Shown: positions 26,920 through 37,849, counted from the first letter of the stretch. The stretch: 64,000 bases of DNA from Kyrpidia sp. (GCA_029960885.1 JASBVV010000046.1:41895-105894); one strand, 5' to 3'. Notes: a model not told the origin generated them from the letters alone. Made by a program: numbers and translations.

Positions 26920-28302
26920 TCACACCGGCCGCACCAAACGCCCGACGGGGTCCCCCACCGGCCGGCCGTCTTCCATCACCTGGACACCCCGGACGAAGGC
27001 GGCCACAGGTGCCCCTTGGCCCGTGAGGCCCTCGTAGGGCTGAACCCGGCTTTTGGAATACAGATCCTCGCCCCGGATGGTCCAGGTCCGCTTGAGATCC
27101 ACCACGGTGAAATCGGCGTCGGCCCCGGGGCGGATCACCCCTTTCACCCCGTAAAGTCCCCAGATCCGGGCGGGGTTCTCCGCCATGAGCCCGACGAGGC
27201 GGTTCAGGCTGAGCCGCCCCCGGACCACGGCATCGAGCATCAGGGGCACCGAGGTTTGCACCCCGCAAAAGCCGGCGGGTACGCTCCAGATGTCCCCGGT
27301 TTTCTCCGCTTCGGTGTGAGGGGAATGGTCCGATCCGACAGCCTGCAACTCCCCGTTGCGAAGAGCCTCCCAGAGTCGATTCTGATGCGCCTGCTCCCGA
27401 ATCGGCGGCAAGATCTTCATTCGCACCCCCGCCCGCTCCCAGTCCCGATCGGTCAGAGTCAAATATTGCGGACAGGTCTCGCCGGTCACCGCCCACCCCC
27501 GCCTCCGGGCCTCGACCACCGCTTCGACCCCGTCCGCCGAGGTCATGTGCAAAATGTGCACGTGCACACCCGCCGCCCGGGCCAAGGAAATGGCCGCCCG
27601 GGTGGTCACCGCCTCGTTCACCGCCGGCCTGGAGCGCAAAAAAGCGGCATAGTCGGCTCCCCCCGCCGCCTTCTCCCGCCGGGTGAGCCGCCCGATCATC
27701 TCCCGGTTCTCGGCGTGCACCGCCACGGGTCGGCCCAGCCGGCCGATGATCTGAAAGGCCTCATAAATCTGTCCCTCATCCGGTGGCGGCAGGATCTCCT
27801 CGCCGGCCGCCGCATCATACACCAACGCCCGGGTCTTTCGGTTGAGCGCGTACCCCCAAAACAGCTTGAACCCGACCACCCCCGCCTCGGCGAGGCCCGG
27901 GAGCGCCCCGGCATTTTCATCCCCGAGCACCATGCCGTACAGACCAAAGTCCACAAACGCCTTCGGCGCGATCTCCCACACCCGGCTTTGAAAACTCTCG
28001 GCGTCCACCACCGGGGGGATGCAGTTGGGCATCTCCAGGACCGTGGTGATCCCCCCGGCCGCCGCCGCCCGGGTGGCATGGGCAAAATCTTCTTTGTGCG
28101 TCAAGCCCGGATCCCGGCTGTGCACGTGTTCATCGATGAGCCCCGGGAGCACGTATTTGCCCGAGGCGTCATACACCCGGGACGCGGAGGCCCCGGCGAG
28201 ATGCCCCAGCACCGAGATTTTTCCGTCCACAACCCCCACATCGCCGGCAAACGTCTCCCGGGGCGTGACGATCCGCCCGCCCCGAAGAATGAGATCAAAC
28301 AT
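26920..28302 (-). CDS. Dihydroorotase-family cyclic amidohydrolase (allantoinase-like), candidate operon PyrC
   Basis: Zinc-dependent amidohydrolase of 460 residues. Metal-site motifs are visible: HVHSRDPG near residue 60, the carboxylated lysine region VGFKLFWGY near 150, HAEN, HILHMTS and GSDHSPHTEAEK. The protein resembles allantoinase and class I dihydroorotase about equally. It is the last gene of the pyrimidine operon, whose usual pyrC between pyrB and carA is missing, so dihydroorotase is the likely role by context. ATG 28302 has GAGGAGG 8 nt upstream. Allantoinase or hydantoinase activity is the main alternative. Confidence 0.82.
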   Translation of the reverse strand: MFDLILRGGRIVTPRETFAGDVGVVDGKISVLGHLAGASASRVYDASGKYVLPGLIDEHVHSRDPGLTHKEDFAHATRAAAAGGITTVLEMPNCIPPVVDAESFQSRVWEIAPKAFVDFGLYGMVLGDENAGALPGLAEAGVVGFKLFWGYALNRKTRALVYDAAAGEEILPPPDEGQIYEAFQIIGRLGRPVAVHAENREMIGRLTRREKAAGGADYAAFLRSRPAVNEAVTTRAAISLARAAGVHVHILHMTSADGVEAVVEARRRGWAVTGETCPQYLTLTDRDWERAGVRMKILPPIREQAHQNRLWEALRNGELQAVGSDHSPHTEAEKTGDIWSVPAGFCGVQTSVPLMLDAVVRGRLSLNRLVGLMAENPARIWGLYGVKGVIRPGADADFTVVDLKRTWTIRGEDLYSKSRVQPYEGLTGQGAPVAAFVRGVQVMEDGRPVGDPVGRLVRPV

Positions 28303-28321
28303 CGTACTCGGCCTCCTCAGG

Positions 28322-28489
28322 TCAACTCTGCCCCACCCGGCCGATGGCGTCGGCCAACATCCCGAATCCGATACCGCCGATCACCGCACCGAACAGGGTC
28401 ACCGTCGCGATGCCGCCGGCCCGGGCGGTTTCGCCTCCGCCGGCTCCGCCGCCGCCCGCGCCACCGATGCCGAGATTCCCATGGGACAA
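28322..28489 (-). CDS. Small glycine-rich membrane peptide in the pyr operon (uncertain)
   Basis: Between pyrF and the amidohydrolase gene, a frame from TTG 28489 (or TTG 28498) to TGA 28322 encodes about 55 residues. A Gly-rich stretch (GIGGAGGGGAGGGETARAGG) is followed by one hydrophobic segment (IATVTLFGAVIGGIGFGMLADAIG). The GGAGGAG upstream is ideally placed for ATG 28482, which lies in a different frame that stops after 27 codons. One extra G in the GGG after that ATG would give MGNLGIGGAGG... with good spacing. I recognise no family, and the start is unsettled. Confidence 0.35.
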   Translation of the reverse strand: MSHGNLGIGGAGGGGAGGGETARAGGIATVTLFGAVIGGIGFGMLADAIGRVGQS

Positions 28490-28513
28490 CTCCTCCAATC
28501 TGTTACAGCTTTG

Positions 28514-29371
28514 TTATTTTTCTTTACTTAATCTTGAAGAATATATCCGCTGCACCCTCATCTTGTCTGTTAGATTATCGGCCAAAACCGCCGGCTTCGG
28601 TTTGTCGGTGTTCGACAAAGCCGGCTCCAGGTTCGCGCATTCCTTCAGCACCGCCTCCGCCGCCCGGCGCCAATCGAGGCTGCGCAGAATCGGCCGGCCG
28701 ATGACCAGATATCCGGCGCCCCGAAGCAGGGCCTCCCGGGGGGTGGCCACCCGCCGTTGGTCGTCGCCCTCGGAGCGGTAAAAGTCCGGCCGAATCCCCG
28801 GAACCACCGTGAGAAAGTCCGGGCCGCACACCTCCCGGATCAGGGGGACCTCGTCCGCCGAGGCCACCACCCCGTCCAATCCCGCCCGCCGGGCCAGAAG
28901 GGCGTATCGCCGCACCACCTCGGCCATCGACCCCGGAATCCCGAGCTCTTCGTTCAACATGGGCCGGTCCGTGCTGGTCAACTGGGTGACCGCCACCACC
29001 CGGGGCCGGGGAATCCCCACCTCCGCCGCCTTGTCCGCCACAGCCCGGAGCACCGTCTCCATCATCCGCCGGCCGCCGGCGGCGTGCACCGTCATCACGT
29101 CCACCCCGGCCCCGGTGAGCACCGTCGCCGCCCGGGCCACGGTGTTGGGAATATCGTGCAATTTCAGGTCGAGAAAAATACGCTTCGCCCCGGCCTCTTT
29201 CAGTTCCCGCACAATATCCGGGCCAAAACAGTAGAACAATTCCATCCCCACTTTGAAACTCGGCAGCACCGGAGAAACCGCCCGAACCACCTCCAGGGCC
29301 CGCTCCCGGGTGTTCACGTCCAGGGCCACGTAGATCCGGTCCGCCAATGAAAGATGATGTGCTTGCTCCAT
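28514..29371 (-). CDS. pyrF: Orotidine 5'-phosphate decarboxylase
   Basis: Converts OMP to UMP, the last step of UMP synthesis. The 285-residue protein has YVALDVNTRERAL, the catalytic lysine motif FLDLKLHDIPNTVARA (near residue 68) and GYLVIGRPIL near the end. It carries about 40 extra C-terminal residues (ECANLEPALSNTDKPKPAV...) beyond the usual 235-245. ATG 29371 (or 29374) overlaps the pyrD stop and follows GGAGGG. Confidence 0.95.
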   Translation of the reverse strand: MEQAHHLSLADRIYVALDVNTRERALEVVRAVSPVLPSFKVGMELFYCFGPDIVRELKEAGAKRIFLDLKLHDIPNTVARAATVLTGAGVDVMTVHAAGGRRMMETVLRAVADKAAEVGIPRPRVVAVTQLTSTDRPMLNEELGIPGSMAEVVRRYALLARRAGLDGVVASADEVPLIREVCGPDFLTVVPGIRPDFYRSEGDDQRRVATPREALLRGAGYLVIGRPILRSLDWRRAAEAVLKECANLEPALSNTDKPKPAVLADNLTDKMRVQRIYSSRLSKEK

Positions 29372-30348
29372 CATTTCGCCCTCCACGCCGCTCCGATCAG
29401 CTCCCTCACCGCCCGGACCCCGTGACGCCGGCACCAATCGGTCAGTTCCTCAATGATGTCCACACAGGCGGTGGGATTCATAAAATTGGCCGTGCCCACC
29501 GCCACGGCGCTGGCCCCGGCCATGAGAAATTCCACGGCGTCCTCGCCGCCCGCAATGCCGCCCATGCCGATGACCGGCAAACGGACGGCCTGACTCACTT
29601 CATAAACCATCCGCAGAGCGACGGGCTTGACGGCGGGACCGGAGAGCCCCCCGAAGCCGTTGGCCAGTACCGGCCGGCGCCGCTCCGGGTCGATCCGCAT
29701 CCCCACCAGGGTGTTGATCATAGACAATCCGTCCGCCCCCGCCCGCTCCACCGCCCGGGCCAGAGCCACCACATCGGTCACATTGGGAGAGAGTTTGACA
29801 AACACGGGATGGCGGCTGACCGCTTTGACGGCCGACGTGACTTCGGCGGCCATGGCCGGGTCGGTGCCGAAATGCATCCCCCCGCACCGCACGTTGGGAC
29901 AGGAGATGTTCAACTCCAGCGCCGCCACGTCGGGGGATGCCGCCAGCCGCCGGGCCACCTCCACGTACTCCTCGACGGTGGAACCGGCGACATTCACGAT
30001 CACCGGCACCCCGTACGGCCGAAGGGCCGGCAGCTCCTCGGCGATCACCCGGTCCACCCCCGGATTTTGAAGGCCGATGGCGTTGAGCATCCCGGCGGGG
30101 GTCTCGGCCACCCGGGGCGGCGGATTCCCCGGCATCGCCTCCAGGGTGGTGCCTTTGACAACGATGGCGCCGAGCCGGGAGAGATCGTACCACCGGGCCA
30201 TTTCCCGGCCGTAGGAAAAACATCCGGATGCCGGCATCACCGGGTTTTTCAGGCGAATCCCCGCCACCTCCGCCGACAGGTCGACCACGGGGGCGTCGTG
30301 GTGGAGCTCCTGCCCTTTTCCCTTGCTCCGCGGGTCCGCGTCTTTCAC
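29371..30348 (-). CDS. pyrD: Dihydroorotate dehydrogenase, catalytic subunit (class 1B)
   Basis: Oxidises dihydroorotate to orotate with FMN; class 1B enzymes work with PyrK and use NAD+. The 325-residue protein has [62 protein letters not shown] (catalytic cysteine) and [34 protein letters not shown] 30348 overlaps the pyrK stop as GTGA, with GGAGGAGG about 7 nt upstream. Confidence 0.96.
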   Translation of the reverse strand: MKDADPRSKGKGQELHHDAPVVDLSAEVAGIRLKNPVMPASGCFSYGREMARWYDLSRLGAIVVKGTTLEAMPGNPPPRVAETPAGMLNAIGLQNPGVDRVIAEELPALRPYGVPVIVNVAGSTVEEYVEVARRLAASPDVAALELNISCPNVRCGGMHFGTDPAMAAEVTSAVKAVSRHPVFVKLSPNVTDVVALARAVERAGADGLSMINTLVGMRIDPERRRPVLANGFGGLSGPAVKPVALRMVYEVSQAVRLPVIGMGGIAGGEDAVEFLMAGASAVAVGTANFMNPTACVDIIEELTDWCRRHGVRAVRELIGAAWRAK

Positions 30349-31118
30349 GAAAAGACCACCTCCTCCACCGGAAACACCGGACCGTCGGTGCACACCCGGC
30401 GATACGCCGTGCCGCCGTCCGGGGTGCGGCACAGGTGCGCGCAACCCATGCACACCCCGATCCCGCACCCCATGCGCTCCTCCAGGGAGACGTACCCGGG
30501 CATCCGGCGGCCGAGCCGCTCCTGCAGGGCCCGAAGCATCGGGGTCGGCCCGCAGGCATAAAAACGGTCCGCTCCGTCCACCACGTCGTTGGTCAGGGCG
30601 TCGGTCACCCGCCCCCTCGTCCCGGCACTGCCGTCTTCGGTGACCACCCGGACCTGGCCACGGGCCGCGAGCTCCTCCACCAGCATCACATCCGCCGCCT
30701 CGCGAAACCCCACCACGGAGATCACCGCGGTCCCCTGTCTCCGCAGTTCCCGGGCCAATTGAACCAACGGGGGGACCCCCACCCCTCCGCCCACCAGCAG
30801 GGCCCGCCGGTCTCCGGAATGCAGAGGGAATCCCTTCCCCAGCGGGCCCAGCACATCCAAGGGTTCGCCCGGCCTCCGGTCGGCGAGCCACCGGGTGCCC
30901 GCTCCGATCACGCGGTACACCAGGGCAAATCGCCGATCGTCCGCCGCCTCGCACAGGCTGATGGGCCGCCGCAGCACATGCTCCGTCCCCTCCCCGACCC
31001 GGATATGGAAAAACTGCCCGGGTGTCCAGGAAACAGGGCTCTCCGCTTCGATCCACAATCGACATACATTCCGGGCCACCGAATGCTGATCCACCACTCG
31101 GACCCGCACCCGCCTCAC
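30345..31118 (-). CDS. pyrK: Dihydroorotate dehydrogenase electron-transfer subunit PyrK
   Basis: FAD / 2Fe-2S subunit that passes electrons from PyrD to NAD+. The 257-residue protein has an FAD domain ([10 protein letters not shown] and RRPISLCEA), [16 protein letters not shown] for NAD, and C-terminal cysteines in [17 protein letters not shown]...[10 protein letters not shown] for the iron-sulfur cluster. I chose GTG 31118, which overlaps the carB stop as GTGA and gives the Bacillus length of 256. ATG 31133, five codons earlier, is the alternative. Confidence 0.94.
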   Translation of the reverse strand: MRRVRVRVVDQHSVARNVCRLWIEAESPVSWTPGQFFHIRVGEGTEHVLRRPISLCEAADDRRFALVYRVIGAGTRWLADRRPGEPLDVLGPLGKGFPLHSGDRRALLVGGGVGVPPLVQLARELRRQGTAVISVVGFREAADVMLVEELAARGQVRVVTEDGSAGTRGRVTDALTNDVVDGADRFYACGPTPMLRALQERLGRRMPGYVSLEERMGCGIGVCMGCAHLCRTPDGGTAYRRVCTDGPVFPVEEVVFS

Positions 31119-34100
31119 CCTCTCTCTCCCCATGTTTCGCCGGGCAGGGGTTCCACGGCCACCCGCAGCGATTCCAGGACCTCCACCAGCGCCCGGGCCG
31201 TGTCGAGGGACGTCAAACAAGGGATGCCCCGCTCCACCGCCTCCCGACGGATGCGAAACCCGTCCCGGCGGGGTTCTCGACCCCGGGTCATGGTGTTGAT
31301 CACCAAATCCGCCCCGCCGTCCCGGATCATGTCGAGAATGCTCGGAGACCCTTCTTCGACTTTGTTCACCGGGGTCACGGCCACCCCCCGCTTGCGTAAA
31401 AACGCCGCGGTTCCGGCGGTGGCAATGAGGGTGAATCCCATCTCGGCCAGCCGCCGGAGAATCGGCCAGGCCTCCTCCTTGTCTTTGTCGGCGATGGTGG
31501 CCACCACCCTGCCGCCCGCCGGCACCCGGACCCCCGCCCCGGCGAGACCCTTATACAAGGCCCGGGCAAACGTGGTATCCCTGCCCATCACCTCCCCGGT
31601 GGATTTCATCTCCGGCCCGAGGGTCACATCCACCCGGCGCAGCTTCGCGAAGGAAAAGACAGGCACTTTCACCGCCACCTCCGGCCGGTCCGGAACCAAC
31701 CCCGGCCGGTAGCCCTGGGAGCGCAGCGATTCCCCGAGAATCGCCCGGACCGCCGCCTCCACCATGGGAACGCCGGTCACTTTGCTCAAAAACGGGACCG
31801 TGCGCGAGGACCGGGGGTTGACCTCCAGCACGTACAATTCTTCTCCGCGCATCACAAACTGGATATTGATCAGCCCCCTCACCGCCAAGGCCCGGGCCAT
31901 ACGCCGGGTGGCCTCGACAATGCGGGCTCTCATGGCCGGAGATAGCGACCTGGCGGGATAAACGGCGATGGAGTCTCCGGAATGGACCCCCGCCCGCTCG
32001 ACGTGTTCCATGATTCCCGGAATCAGCACGTCTTCACCATCGCAGACGGCGTCCACCTCCACCTCGGTCCCCTGGATGTACCGATCGATCCACACCGGGC
32101 GATCCGGCGCGGCGCGGAACGCGTCCCGGAGGTACCCCACCAGCTCGTCGGGCTGATCCACGATCTGCATCGCCCGCCCGCCGAGCACATAGGAAGGGCG
32201 GACCAACAAGGGGTACCCCAGCGCCTCCGCCGCCTCCCGGGCCTGGGACATACTCCAGGCTGTGCGTCCCTCCGGCCGGGAAAGCCCCAGATCCGCCAGG
32301 AGTGCGTCGAACTTTTCCCGGTCCTCGGCCCGGTCGATTTGCTCCGGATCCGCACCCAGGATCGGCACCCCGCGCTCGGACAGAGCGGACGCCAGATTGA
32401 TCGCCGTCTGCCCCCCGAACTGCACCAATACCCCCGCCGGCTTCTCCCGGCGGATCACGTGCATCACATCCTCGATGTGCAAAGGCTCGAAATACAGCCG
32501 ATTTGCGGTGTTAAAATCGGTGGATACCGTCTCCGGGTTGTTGTTGACGATCACCGCCTGGTACCCTGCCTTTTGGAGCGCCCAGACGGCATGAACCGAA
32601 CCATAGTCGAACTCAATGCCCTGTCCGATCCGGATGGGCCCGGAACCGAGCACCAGCACCGTCCGGCCTCCTGCGGCCGGCGCCTCGTCCTCGGCCTCCC
32701 AGGCCGAGTAATAGTAGGGCGTGACCACTTCAAACTCCGCCGCGCAGGTGTCCACGATTTTGTACGACGGGAACAGTCCGAGATCCTCCCGCCATCCCTC
32801 GATGTCCCGGCCGGGAACCCCGGCGTACCGGGCCACGGCCGCATCCGGCAGTCCCATCGTTTTGGCCCGGCGCAGACGATCCTCGGTCAGCCCCTCGGCC
32901 AACTCCGCCTCCATGCCCACGATGTTGCGGATTTTGGCGAGAAAAAAACGGTCGATTCCCGTCTCCCGGTGCACCTGGTCGTCGCTCCATCCCCGGCGCA
33001 GCGCCTCAGCGATCACAAACAACCGCTCATCGTCCGCCGCCCGCAGCCGACACCGCAGCTCGTCGTCCGAAAGCTCTTCCGTCCCCGGCAAATCCAACCC
33101 GTCGACCCCGATTTCCAGAGAGCGCACCGCCTTGAGCAGTGAAGACTCGAAGGTCCTCCCGATGGCCATCACTTCGCCGGTGGATTTCATCTGGGTGCCG
33201 AGCCGGCGGTTGGCCGTTCCGAATTTGTCGAAGGGCCAGCGGGGGATCTTGGTCACCACATAGTCCAGAGCCGGCTCAAAACAGGCAAACGTGCGGCCGG
33301 TCACCGGATTGACGATCTCATCCAGGTCGTACCCCGCCGCGATCCTGGCGGCCACCCGGGCGATGGGGTAGCCCGTGGCTTTCGACGCCAGCGCGCTGGA
33401 GCGGCTCACCCGCGGATTAACCTCGATGACATAATACCGATCGCCGGCCGGGTCCAGGGCGAACTGAACGTTGCACCCCCCCTGGATCCCCAGGGCGCGG
33501 ATAATCCGCAGGGAGGCGTTGCGCAGCCGCTGGTAGTCCCTTTCCGAAAGGGTCTGGCTCGGGGCCACGACCATGCTGTCCCCGGTGTGAATCCCCACCG
33601 GATCAACATTTTCCATGTTGCAGACGACGATACAGGTGTCCCGGCCGTCCCGCATGACCTCGTACTCGATTTCTTTAAAGCCGGCCACACTCCGCTCCAC
33701 CAGGATTTGGCGAATCGGGCTCGCCTCCAGGCCGAGCATGGCCACCTCGGCGAGCTCATCCGGGCCGCCGGCCAGACCGCCGCCGGTGCCTCCGAGGGTG
33801 TACGCCGGGCGCACGATCACCGGATAGCCGATCCGGCCGGCAAACGCCAGCGCTTCCTCCACCCGGGTGACGATGGCGCTTTCGGGCACCGGCTCCCCGA
33901 TGTCCGCCATGAGCGCCCGAAATTGTTCCCGGTCTTCCGCCTTCTCGATGGACGCCAGAGGGGTGCCCAACAGCTCGATCCCCAGTTCGTCCAGCACCCC
34001 TTCCCGGGCCAACTCCACCGCCAGATTGAGGCCGGTCTGGCCTCCCAGGGTGGCCAGCAGCCCGTCCGGACGCTCCCTGCGGGCCACCGCCGCCACGGTC

Positions 34101-34315
34101 TCCGGGGTGAGGGGCTCGATGTACACCCGATCGGCCATGTGCGGGTCGGTCATGATGGTGGCCGGGTTGCTGTTGACCAGCACCACCTCATACCCTTCTT
34201 CTCTCAACGCCTGGCAGGCCTGGGTCCCGGCATAATCGAACTCCGCCGCTTGGCCGATCACGATGGGTCCTGAACCGATGACGAGGATTTTGCGGATGTC
34301 CGTTCGTTTAGGCAT
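31115..34315 (-). CDS. carB: Carbamoyl-phosphate synthase large subunit
   Basis: Makes carbamoyl phosphate from bicarbonate, ATP and the ammonia delivered by CarA. The 1066-residue protein has two homologous ATP-grasp halves ([22 protein letters not shown] near residue 11; [22 protein letters not shown] near 560) and a C-terminal allosteric domain. ATG 34315 overlaps the carA stop by 8 nt. One carAB pair inside a PyrR-controlled operon implies pyrimidine regulation; whether a second arginine-specific copy exists cannot be seen here. Confidence 0.97.
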   Translation of the reverse strand: MPKRTDIRKILVIGSGPIVIGQAAEFDYAGTQACQALREEGYEVVLVNSNPATIMTDPHMADRVYIEPLTPETVAAVARRERPDGLLATLGGQTGLNLAVELAREGVLDELGIELLGTPLASIEKAEDREQFRALMADIGEPVPESAIVTRVEEALAFAGRIGYPVIVRPAYTLGGTGGGLAGGPDELAEVAMLGLEASPIRQILVERSVAGFKEIEYEVMRDGRDTCIVVCNMENVDPVGIHTGDSMVVAPSQTLSERDYQRLRNASLRIIRALGIQGGCNVQFALDPAGDRYYVIEVNPRVSRSSALASKATGYPIARVAARIAAGYDLDEIVNPVTGRTFACFEPALDYVVTKIPRWPFDKFGTANRRLGTQMKSTGEVMAIGRTFESSLLKAVRSLEIGVDGLDLPGTEELSDDELRCRLRAADDERLFVIAEALRRGWSDDQVHRETGIDRFFLAKIRNIVGMEAELAEGLTEDRLRRAKTMGLPDAAVARYAGVPGRDIEGWREDLGLFPSYKIVDTCAAEFEVVTPYYYSAWEAEDEAPAAGGRTVLVLGSGPIRIGQGIEFDYGSVHAVWALQKAGYQAVIVNNNPETVSTDFNTANRLYFEPLHIEDVMHVIRREKPAGVLVQFGGQTAINLASALSERGVPILGADPEQIDRAEDREKFDALLADLGLSRPEGRTAWSMSQAREAAEALGYPLLVRPSYVLGGRAMQIVDQPDELVGYLRDAFRAAPDRPVWIDRYIQGTEVEVDAVCDGEDVLIPGIMEHVERAGVHSGDSIAVYPARSLSPAMRARIVEATRRMARALAVRGLINIQFVMRGEELYVLEVNPRSSRTVPFLSKVTGVPMVEAAVRAILGESLRSQGYRPGLVPDRPEVAVKVPVFSFAKLRRVDVTLGPEMKSTGEVMGRDTTFARALYKGLAGAGVRVPAGGRVVATIADKDKEEAWPILRRLAEMGFTLIATAGTAAFLRKRGVAVTPVNKVEEGSPSILDMIRDGGADLVINTMTRGREPRRDGFRIRREAVERGIPCLTSLDTARALVEVLESLRVAVEPLPGETWGERG

Positions 34316-35429
34316 GGATGATCTCCTTTCGGGCCGCTGCGGTCCACGCGTCGATCATCTGAAGATACCGGTCGAACAGCTCGGCGGCATCGTCGGGCCC
34401 CGGATGGGCCTCGGGGTGAAATTGCACCGAAAAGGCCGGCAGATCCCGATGGCGAAGGCCCTCCACGGTCCCGTCGTTCTGGTTGAGGTGGGTCAACTCG
34501 AGCGACTCGGGCAGGCCATCCCTGGACACCACATAGCCGTGATTTTGCGCGGTAATCATGATCCGTCCGGTGGCCAGATCTTTCACCGGATGATTGCACC
34601 CCCGATGGCCGAATCGCATTTTCTCCGTCTCCCCTCCGCAGGCCAGGGCAAGCACCTGATGACCGAGACAAATGCCGAACAACGGGACCCGCCCGAGCAA
34701 CCTCCGCACTATCTCCACAGCCTCGGAGATATCCCGGGGATCGCCGGGTCCGTTGGACAGGACCACGCCTTCGGGACGCAGAGCGAGGATCTCCTCGGCG
34801 GACGTGAAGGCGGGCACCACGTACAGGTCGCAATTCCGGCGCAAGAGGGACTCGAGGATGCCGTGCTTCAGTCCGTAATCCACCACCGCCACCCGCCGTC
34901 CCCGGCCCGGCAAGCGGTACGGCTCGCGGGCGGTCACCCGGCTCACGTGATCCCCGGGGGCGGGGGTGCGGAGCCGCTGTTCCATGCTCTCCAGGTCGAG
35001 CGCCCTCTCTCCGGGCGCCTGGGCGATGAGAACTCCTTTCATCGTGCCGTGGACCCGGATGTGACGCACCAAGCTCCGGGTGTCGACCCCATCCATGCCC
35101 GGGATTCCCTGGCGCCGCAGATACTCGTCCAGCGTTTCCGCCGAGCGCCAGTGGCTGGGCGCCGCCGCCTCGCGAACGATCACCCCGGCCGCCCGGACCC
35201 GCCAGGACTGGCCGACCCCGGGAGCCAGGCCGTAATTCCCGATCAGGGGATAGGTGAAGGTCACGATCTGCCGGAAGTAGGAAGGATCGGTCAGGGTCTC
35301 CTGATAACCGGTCATTCCGGTGGTGAACACCACCTCTCCCACGGTCGAACCCTCGGCTCCGAAAGCTCGTCCTTCCACAAGGGTGCCGTCCTCCAGAAAC
35401 AAATACGCCCGTCTCTCACCGTGTTTCAC
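34308..35429 (-). CDS. carA: Carbamoyl-phosphate synthase small (glutaminase) subunit
   Basis: Hydrolyses glutamine and channels ammonia to CarB. The 373-residue protein has the N-terminal CarA domain ([34 protein letters not shown]) and a class I glutaminase with the nucleophile motif [16 protein letters not shown] and [14 protein letters not shown] 35429 overlaps the pyrB stop as GTGA. In most Firmicutes pyrC lies between pyrB and carA; here they overlap directly. Confidence 0.97.
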   Translation of the reverse strand: MKHGERRAYLFLEDGTLVEGRAFGAEGSTVGEVVFTTGMTGYQETLTDPSYFRQIVTFTYPLIGNYGLAPGVGQSWRVRAAGVIVREAAAPSHWRSAETLDEYLRRQGIPGMDGVDTRSLVRHIRVHGTMKGVLIAQAPGERALDLESMEQRLRTPAPGDHVSRVTAREPYRLPGRGRRVAVVDYGLKHGILESLLRRNCDLYVVPAFTSAEEILALRPEGVVLSNGPGDPRDISEAVEIVRRLLGRVPLFGICLGHQVLALACGGETEKMRFGHRGCNHPVKDLATGRIMITAQNHGYVVSRDGLPESLELTHLNQNDGTVEGLRHRDLPAFSVQFHPEAHPGPDDAAELFDRYLQMIDAWTAAARKEIIHA

Positions 35430-36400
35430 GCCAGGGGCACCCCTTTCCGCCAGGACCCGGCAGGCTTCCCCAGTTCTGTACCGAGCGCCGCTCCCAGACA
35501 CCGGCACAACAGAGCCATCCGCACATACAGTCCGCCCGCCGCCTGGCGAAAATACGCCGCTCTGGGATCGGCATCCACGGCGGGATCAATCTCCCCGGCC
35601 CGGGGCAGGGGATGCATGATCACCGCGTCCGCCCTCATCCGCGACAGCAGCCCGGAGTCCACCACGTACCGGCCGTAGGCCCGTTCATAGAGCTCTCGCG
35701 AGGGGAAACGTTCTTTCTGGATCCGGGTCTGATAGAGTACATCCGCCTGGGCCGCCGCCCGCTCCAAATCCGTTTCCCGGGACCAGGAGACTCCCCGCTG
35801 TTCGAGATATTCCAGCACATGGTCCGGAACCGGCGTCTCCGGGGGAGAGACGAAATCGATGTGGATTTCGCGGAAGAGCGAGAGGAGGTACGTTAGGGAG
35901 TGGACCGTGCGGCCGTAGGCGAGATCCCCGACCATGGCCACCCGCAGCCCGTCGATACGCCCTTTTTCGCGATAGATGGCATACAGATCGAGCAGCGCCT
36001 GGGTGGGATGCTCCCCCGGTCCGTCCCCGGCATTGATCACCGGCACCGAGGAGACCGCCGCCGCCCGGGCCGCCGCACCCTCCTCGTGGTGACGGAGCAC
36101 GATCACATCGGCGTAGGCCCCGATCACCCGAATGGAATCCTCCAGAGTCTCCCCTTTGATGGCCGAGGAAAACTGCGCCGCGTTCTCGGTGCTGATGACC
36201 TGACCGCCCAAGCGCAGCATCGCCGCCTCAAACGACAGCCTCGTCCGGGTGCTGGGTTCAAAAAACACCGTCGCCATGATCCGGCCGCGCAACAGATCGA
36301 GGCCTCCTCGTTTCACCCGCTCCTCCAGCCGGCGGGCCGACGCAAACAGATCTTCCACTTCCCGGCGCACAAACTGTTTGGCTCCCAACACGTGAATCAT
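35426..36400 (-). CDS. pyrB: Aspartate carbamoyltransferase catalytic subunit
   Basis: Condenses carbamoyl phosphate and aspartate. The 324-residue protein has the carbamoyl-phosphate site FFEPSTRTRLSFEAAMLRLGG near residue 48, INAGDGPGEHPTQALLDLYAI and MVGDLAYGRTVHSL, with a late HPLPRAGEID. ATG 36400 gives MIHVLGAKQF; GTG 36406 is a close alternative. No regulatory pyrI follows, as expected in Firmicutes. The 130-nt gap upstream has no PyrR site or terminator that I can see. Confidence 0.96.
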   Translation of the reverse strand: MIHVLGAKQFVRREVEDLFASARRLEERVKRGGLDLLRGRIMATVFFEPSTRTRLSFEAAMLRLGGQVISTENAAQFSSAIKGETLEDSIRVIGAYADVIVLRHHEEGAAARAAAVSSVPVINAGDGPGEHPTQALLDLYAIYREKGRIDGLRVAMVGDLAYGRTVHSLTYLLSLFREIHIDFVSPPETPVPDHVLEYLEQRGVSWSRETDLERAAAQADVLYQTRIQKERFPSRELYERAYGRYVVDSGLLSRMRADAVIMHPLPRAGEIDPAVDADPRAAYFRQAAGGLYVRMALLCRCLGAALGTELGKPAGSWRKGVPLA

Positions 36401-36538
36401 GGCCACCCCGCCCTTTCCGTCGATCTCGTCGTATTGCCGGATCCCGACTCTCCAACCGTATCGCCCAAAGGACCCCGGGCGTCCGCGGAAACCGGGATCC
36501 GCCGGGTTTCTCGGCTCGAAGGATCCGCGCCGAATGGA

Positions 36539-37849
36539 TTATCTCGGCACACACGGCTCCTCGGCCGCCGGCGTCCCGGGCACCTCTTCCTTCCAGGGGC
36601 CGGCGTGCCTCCCCGGCCCGCCGGAAGGGCCGCCTTCCCGCCGTTCCGGGAAGATCGCGTTCAAGATCATGCCGCCGAAAGTCGCCAGAGCCAGCCCGCC
36701 GATCTCCAGGCCTCCCAGGTGCAGCACCGTGTCGCCGACCACCCCGACCCCCAGCACCATGATCACGCTGGCAATGGCCAAATTTCGGGGGTTGGAGAAG
36801 TCCACGCGGTGTTCCACCACCATCCGCACTCCCGCAGCGGCGATGGTCCCGAACAAAAGCACGCTGATCCCGCCCATCACCGGCACGGGGATGGAATGGA
36901 CCAGAGCACCCAGTTTGCCGATGAACGCAAACATCACGGCGATCACCGCCGCGCCGCCGATCACCCACACGCTGTACACCCGGGTGATGGCCATGACCCC
37001 GATGTTCTCCCCGTAGGTGGTGGTGGGCGGACCTCCCATGAGTCCCGCCACCGCCGTGGCCACCCCGTCACCCAGAAGGGACCGGTGCAGCCCCGGATCC
37101 CGCATCAGGGGCCGTCCAACAATATTTTCCGTAACCAACAGGTGTCCAATGTGCTCGGCGATGGTCACCAGGGCCACCGGGGCAATGGTCCAAACCGCCG
37201 ACATCGAAGGCCTGGGGGTTACAAAATCCGGCGGGGAGAACCAGGGTGCCTGAACCACCGGCCGCCAGTCCACCTGCCCCGTGATCGCACTGTACAGGTA
37301 GCCCGCGGCGATCCCGAAGAGAATGGGGACGACGTTCAAAAATCCCCGGAAGAACACCATAGCGGCCATGGCTGCACCCAAGGCGACCCATGCCGCCCCG
37401 TATCCCTTGGCGGCCATGGAGACGGCCGTCCCCGCCAGGCTGAGGCCGATGACCACCACCACCGGCCCGACCACAATGGGAGGCAGGAGCTTCTCCAACC
37501 AGCGGGTGCCGAACCGGGCGATGACCAGGGCCACCACGATATACACCACTCCGGACATCGCCGCCCCGAACAACGCCTCCCCCTGCCCCTGGCTCTTGGA
37601 CACGGCGAGGATCGGGGCGATAAAGGCGAACGACGACCCCAGATACGCCGGGATTTTCCCCCGGGTCATCAACAGGTACAGAAGCGTCCCGAGCCCGCCG
37701 GTGAACAGGGCCACCGAAGGATCCAACCCCGTCAAGAACGGGACCAACACTGTGGAACCGAACATGGCAAACATGTGCTGCAAACTGAGGGGCAGCGCTT
37801 GACCGAACGGAAGCCGCTCTCCCACATCGACAATCCGCCGCATCGTCAT
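36539..37849 (-). CDS. pyrP: Uracil permease (NCS2 family)
   Basis: Proton-coupled uracil importer in the cytoplasmic membrane. The 436-residue protein has about 12-14 hydrophobic segments and the NCS2 signatures LSLQHMFAMFGSTVLVPFLTGLDP and GGPPTTTYGENIGVMAITRVYSV. ATG 37849 (MTMRRIVDVGERLPFGQ) follows GGAGG by about 11 nt. It lies behind a PyrR attenuator, so expression should rise when UMP is low. Confidence 0.95.
   Translation of the reverse strand: MTMRRIVDVGERLPFGQALPLSLQHMFAMFGSTVLVPFLTGLDPSVALFTGGLGTLLYLLMTRGKIPAYLGSSFAFIAPILAVSKSQGQGEALFGAAMSGVVYIVVALVIARFGTRWLEKLLPPIVVGPVVVVIGLSLAGTAVSMAAKGYGAAWVALGAAMAAMVFFRGFLNVVPILFGIAAGYLYSAITGQVDWRPVVQAPWFSPPDFVTPRPSMSAVWTIAPVALVTIAEHIGHLLVTENIVGRPLMRDPGLHRSLLGDGVATAVAGLMGGPPTTTYGENIGVMAITRVYSVWVIGGAAVIAVMFAFIGKLGALVHSIPVPVMGGISVLLFGTIAAAGVRMVVEHRVDFSNPRNLAIASVIMVLGVGVVGDTVLHLGGLEIGGLALATFGGMILNAIFPERREGGPSGGPGRHAGPWKEEVPGTPAAEEPCVPR

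Noticed and set aside
28399-28482. 27-codon ATG reading frame with good GGAGGAG spacing before the amidohydrolase
   Set aside because: The Ala/Pro-rich peptide has no features; it is noted only as evidence about the start of the overlapping membrane peptide.
26893-28704. 603-codon + strand frame opposite the amidohydrolase
   Set aside because: Pro/Arg/His-rich shadow of the minus-strand gene, which has metal-binding motifs and a strong ribosome binding site.
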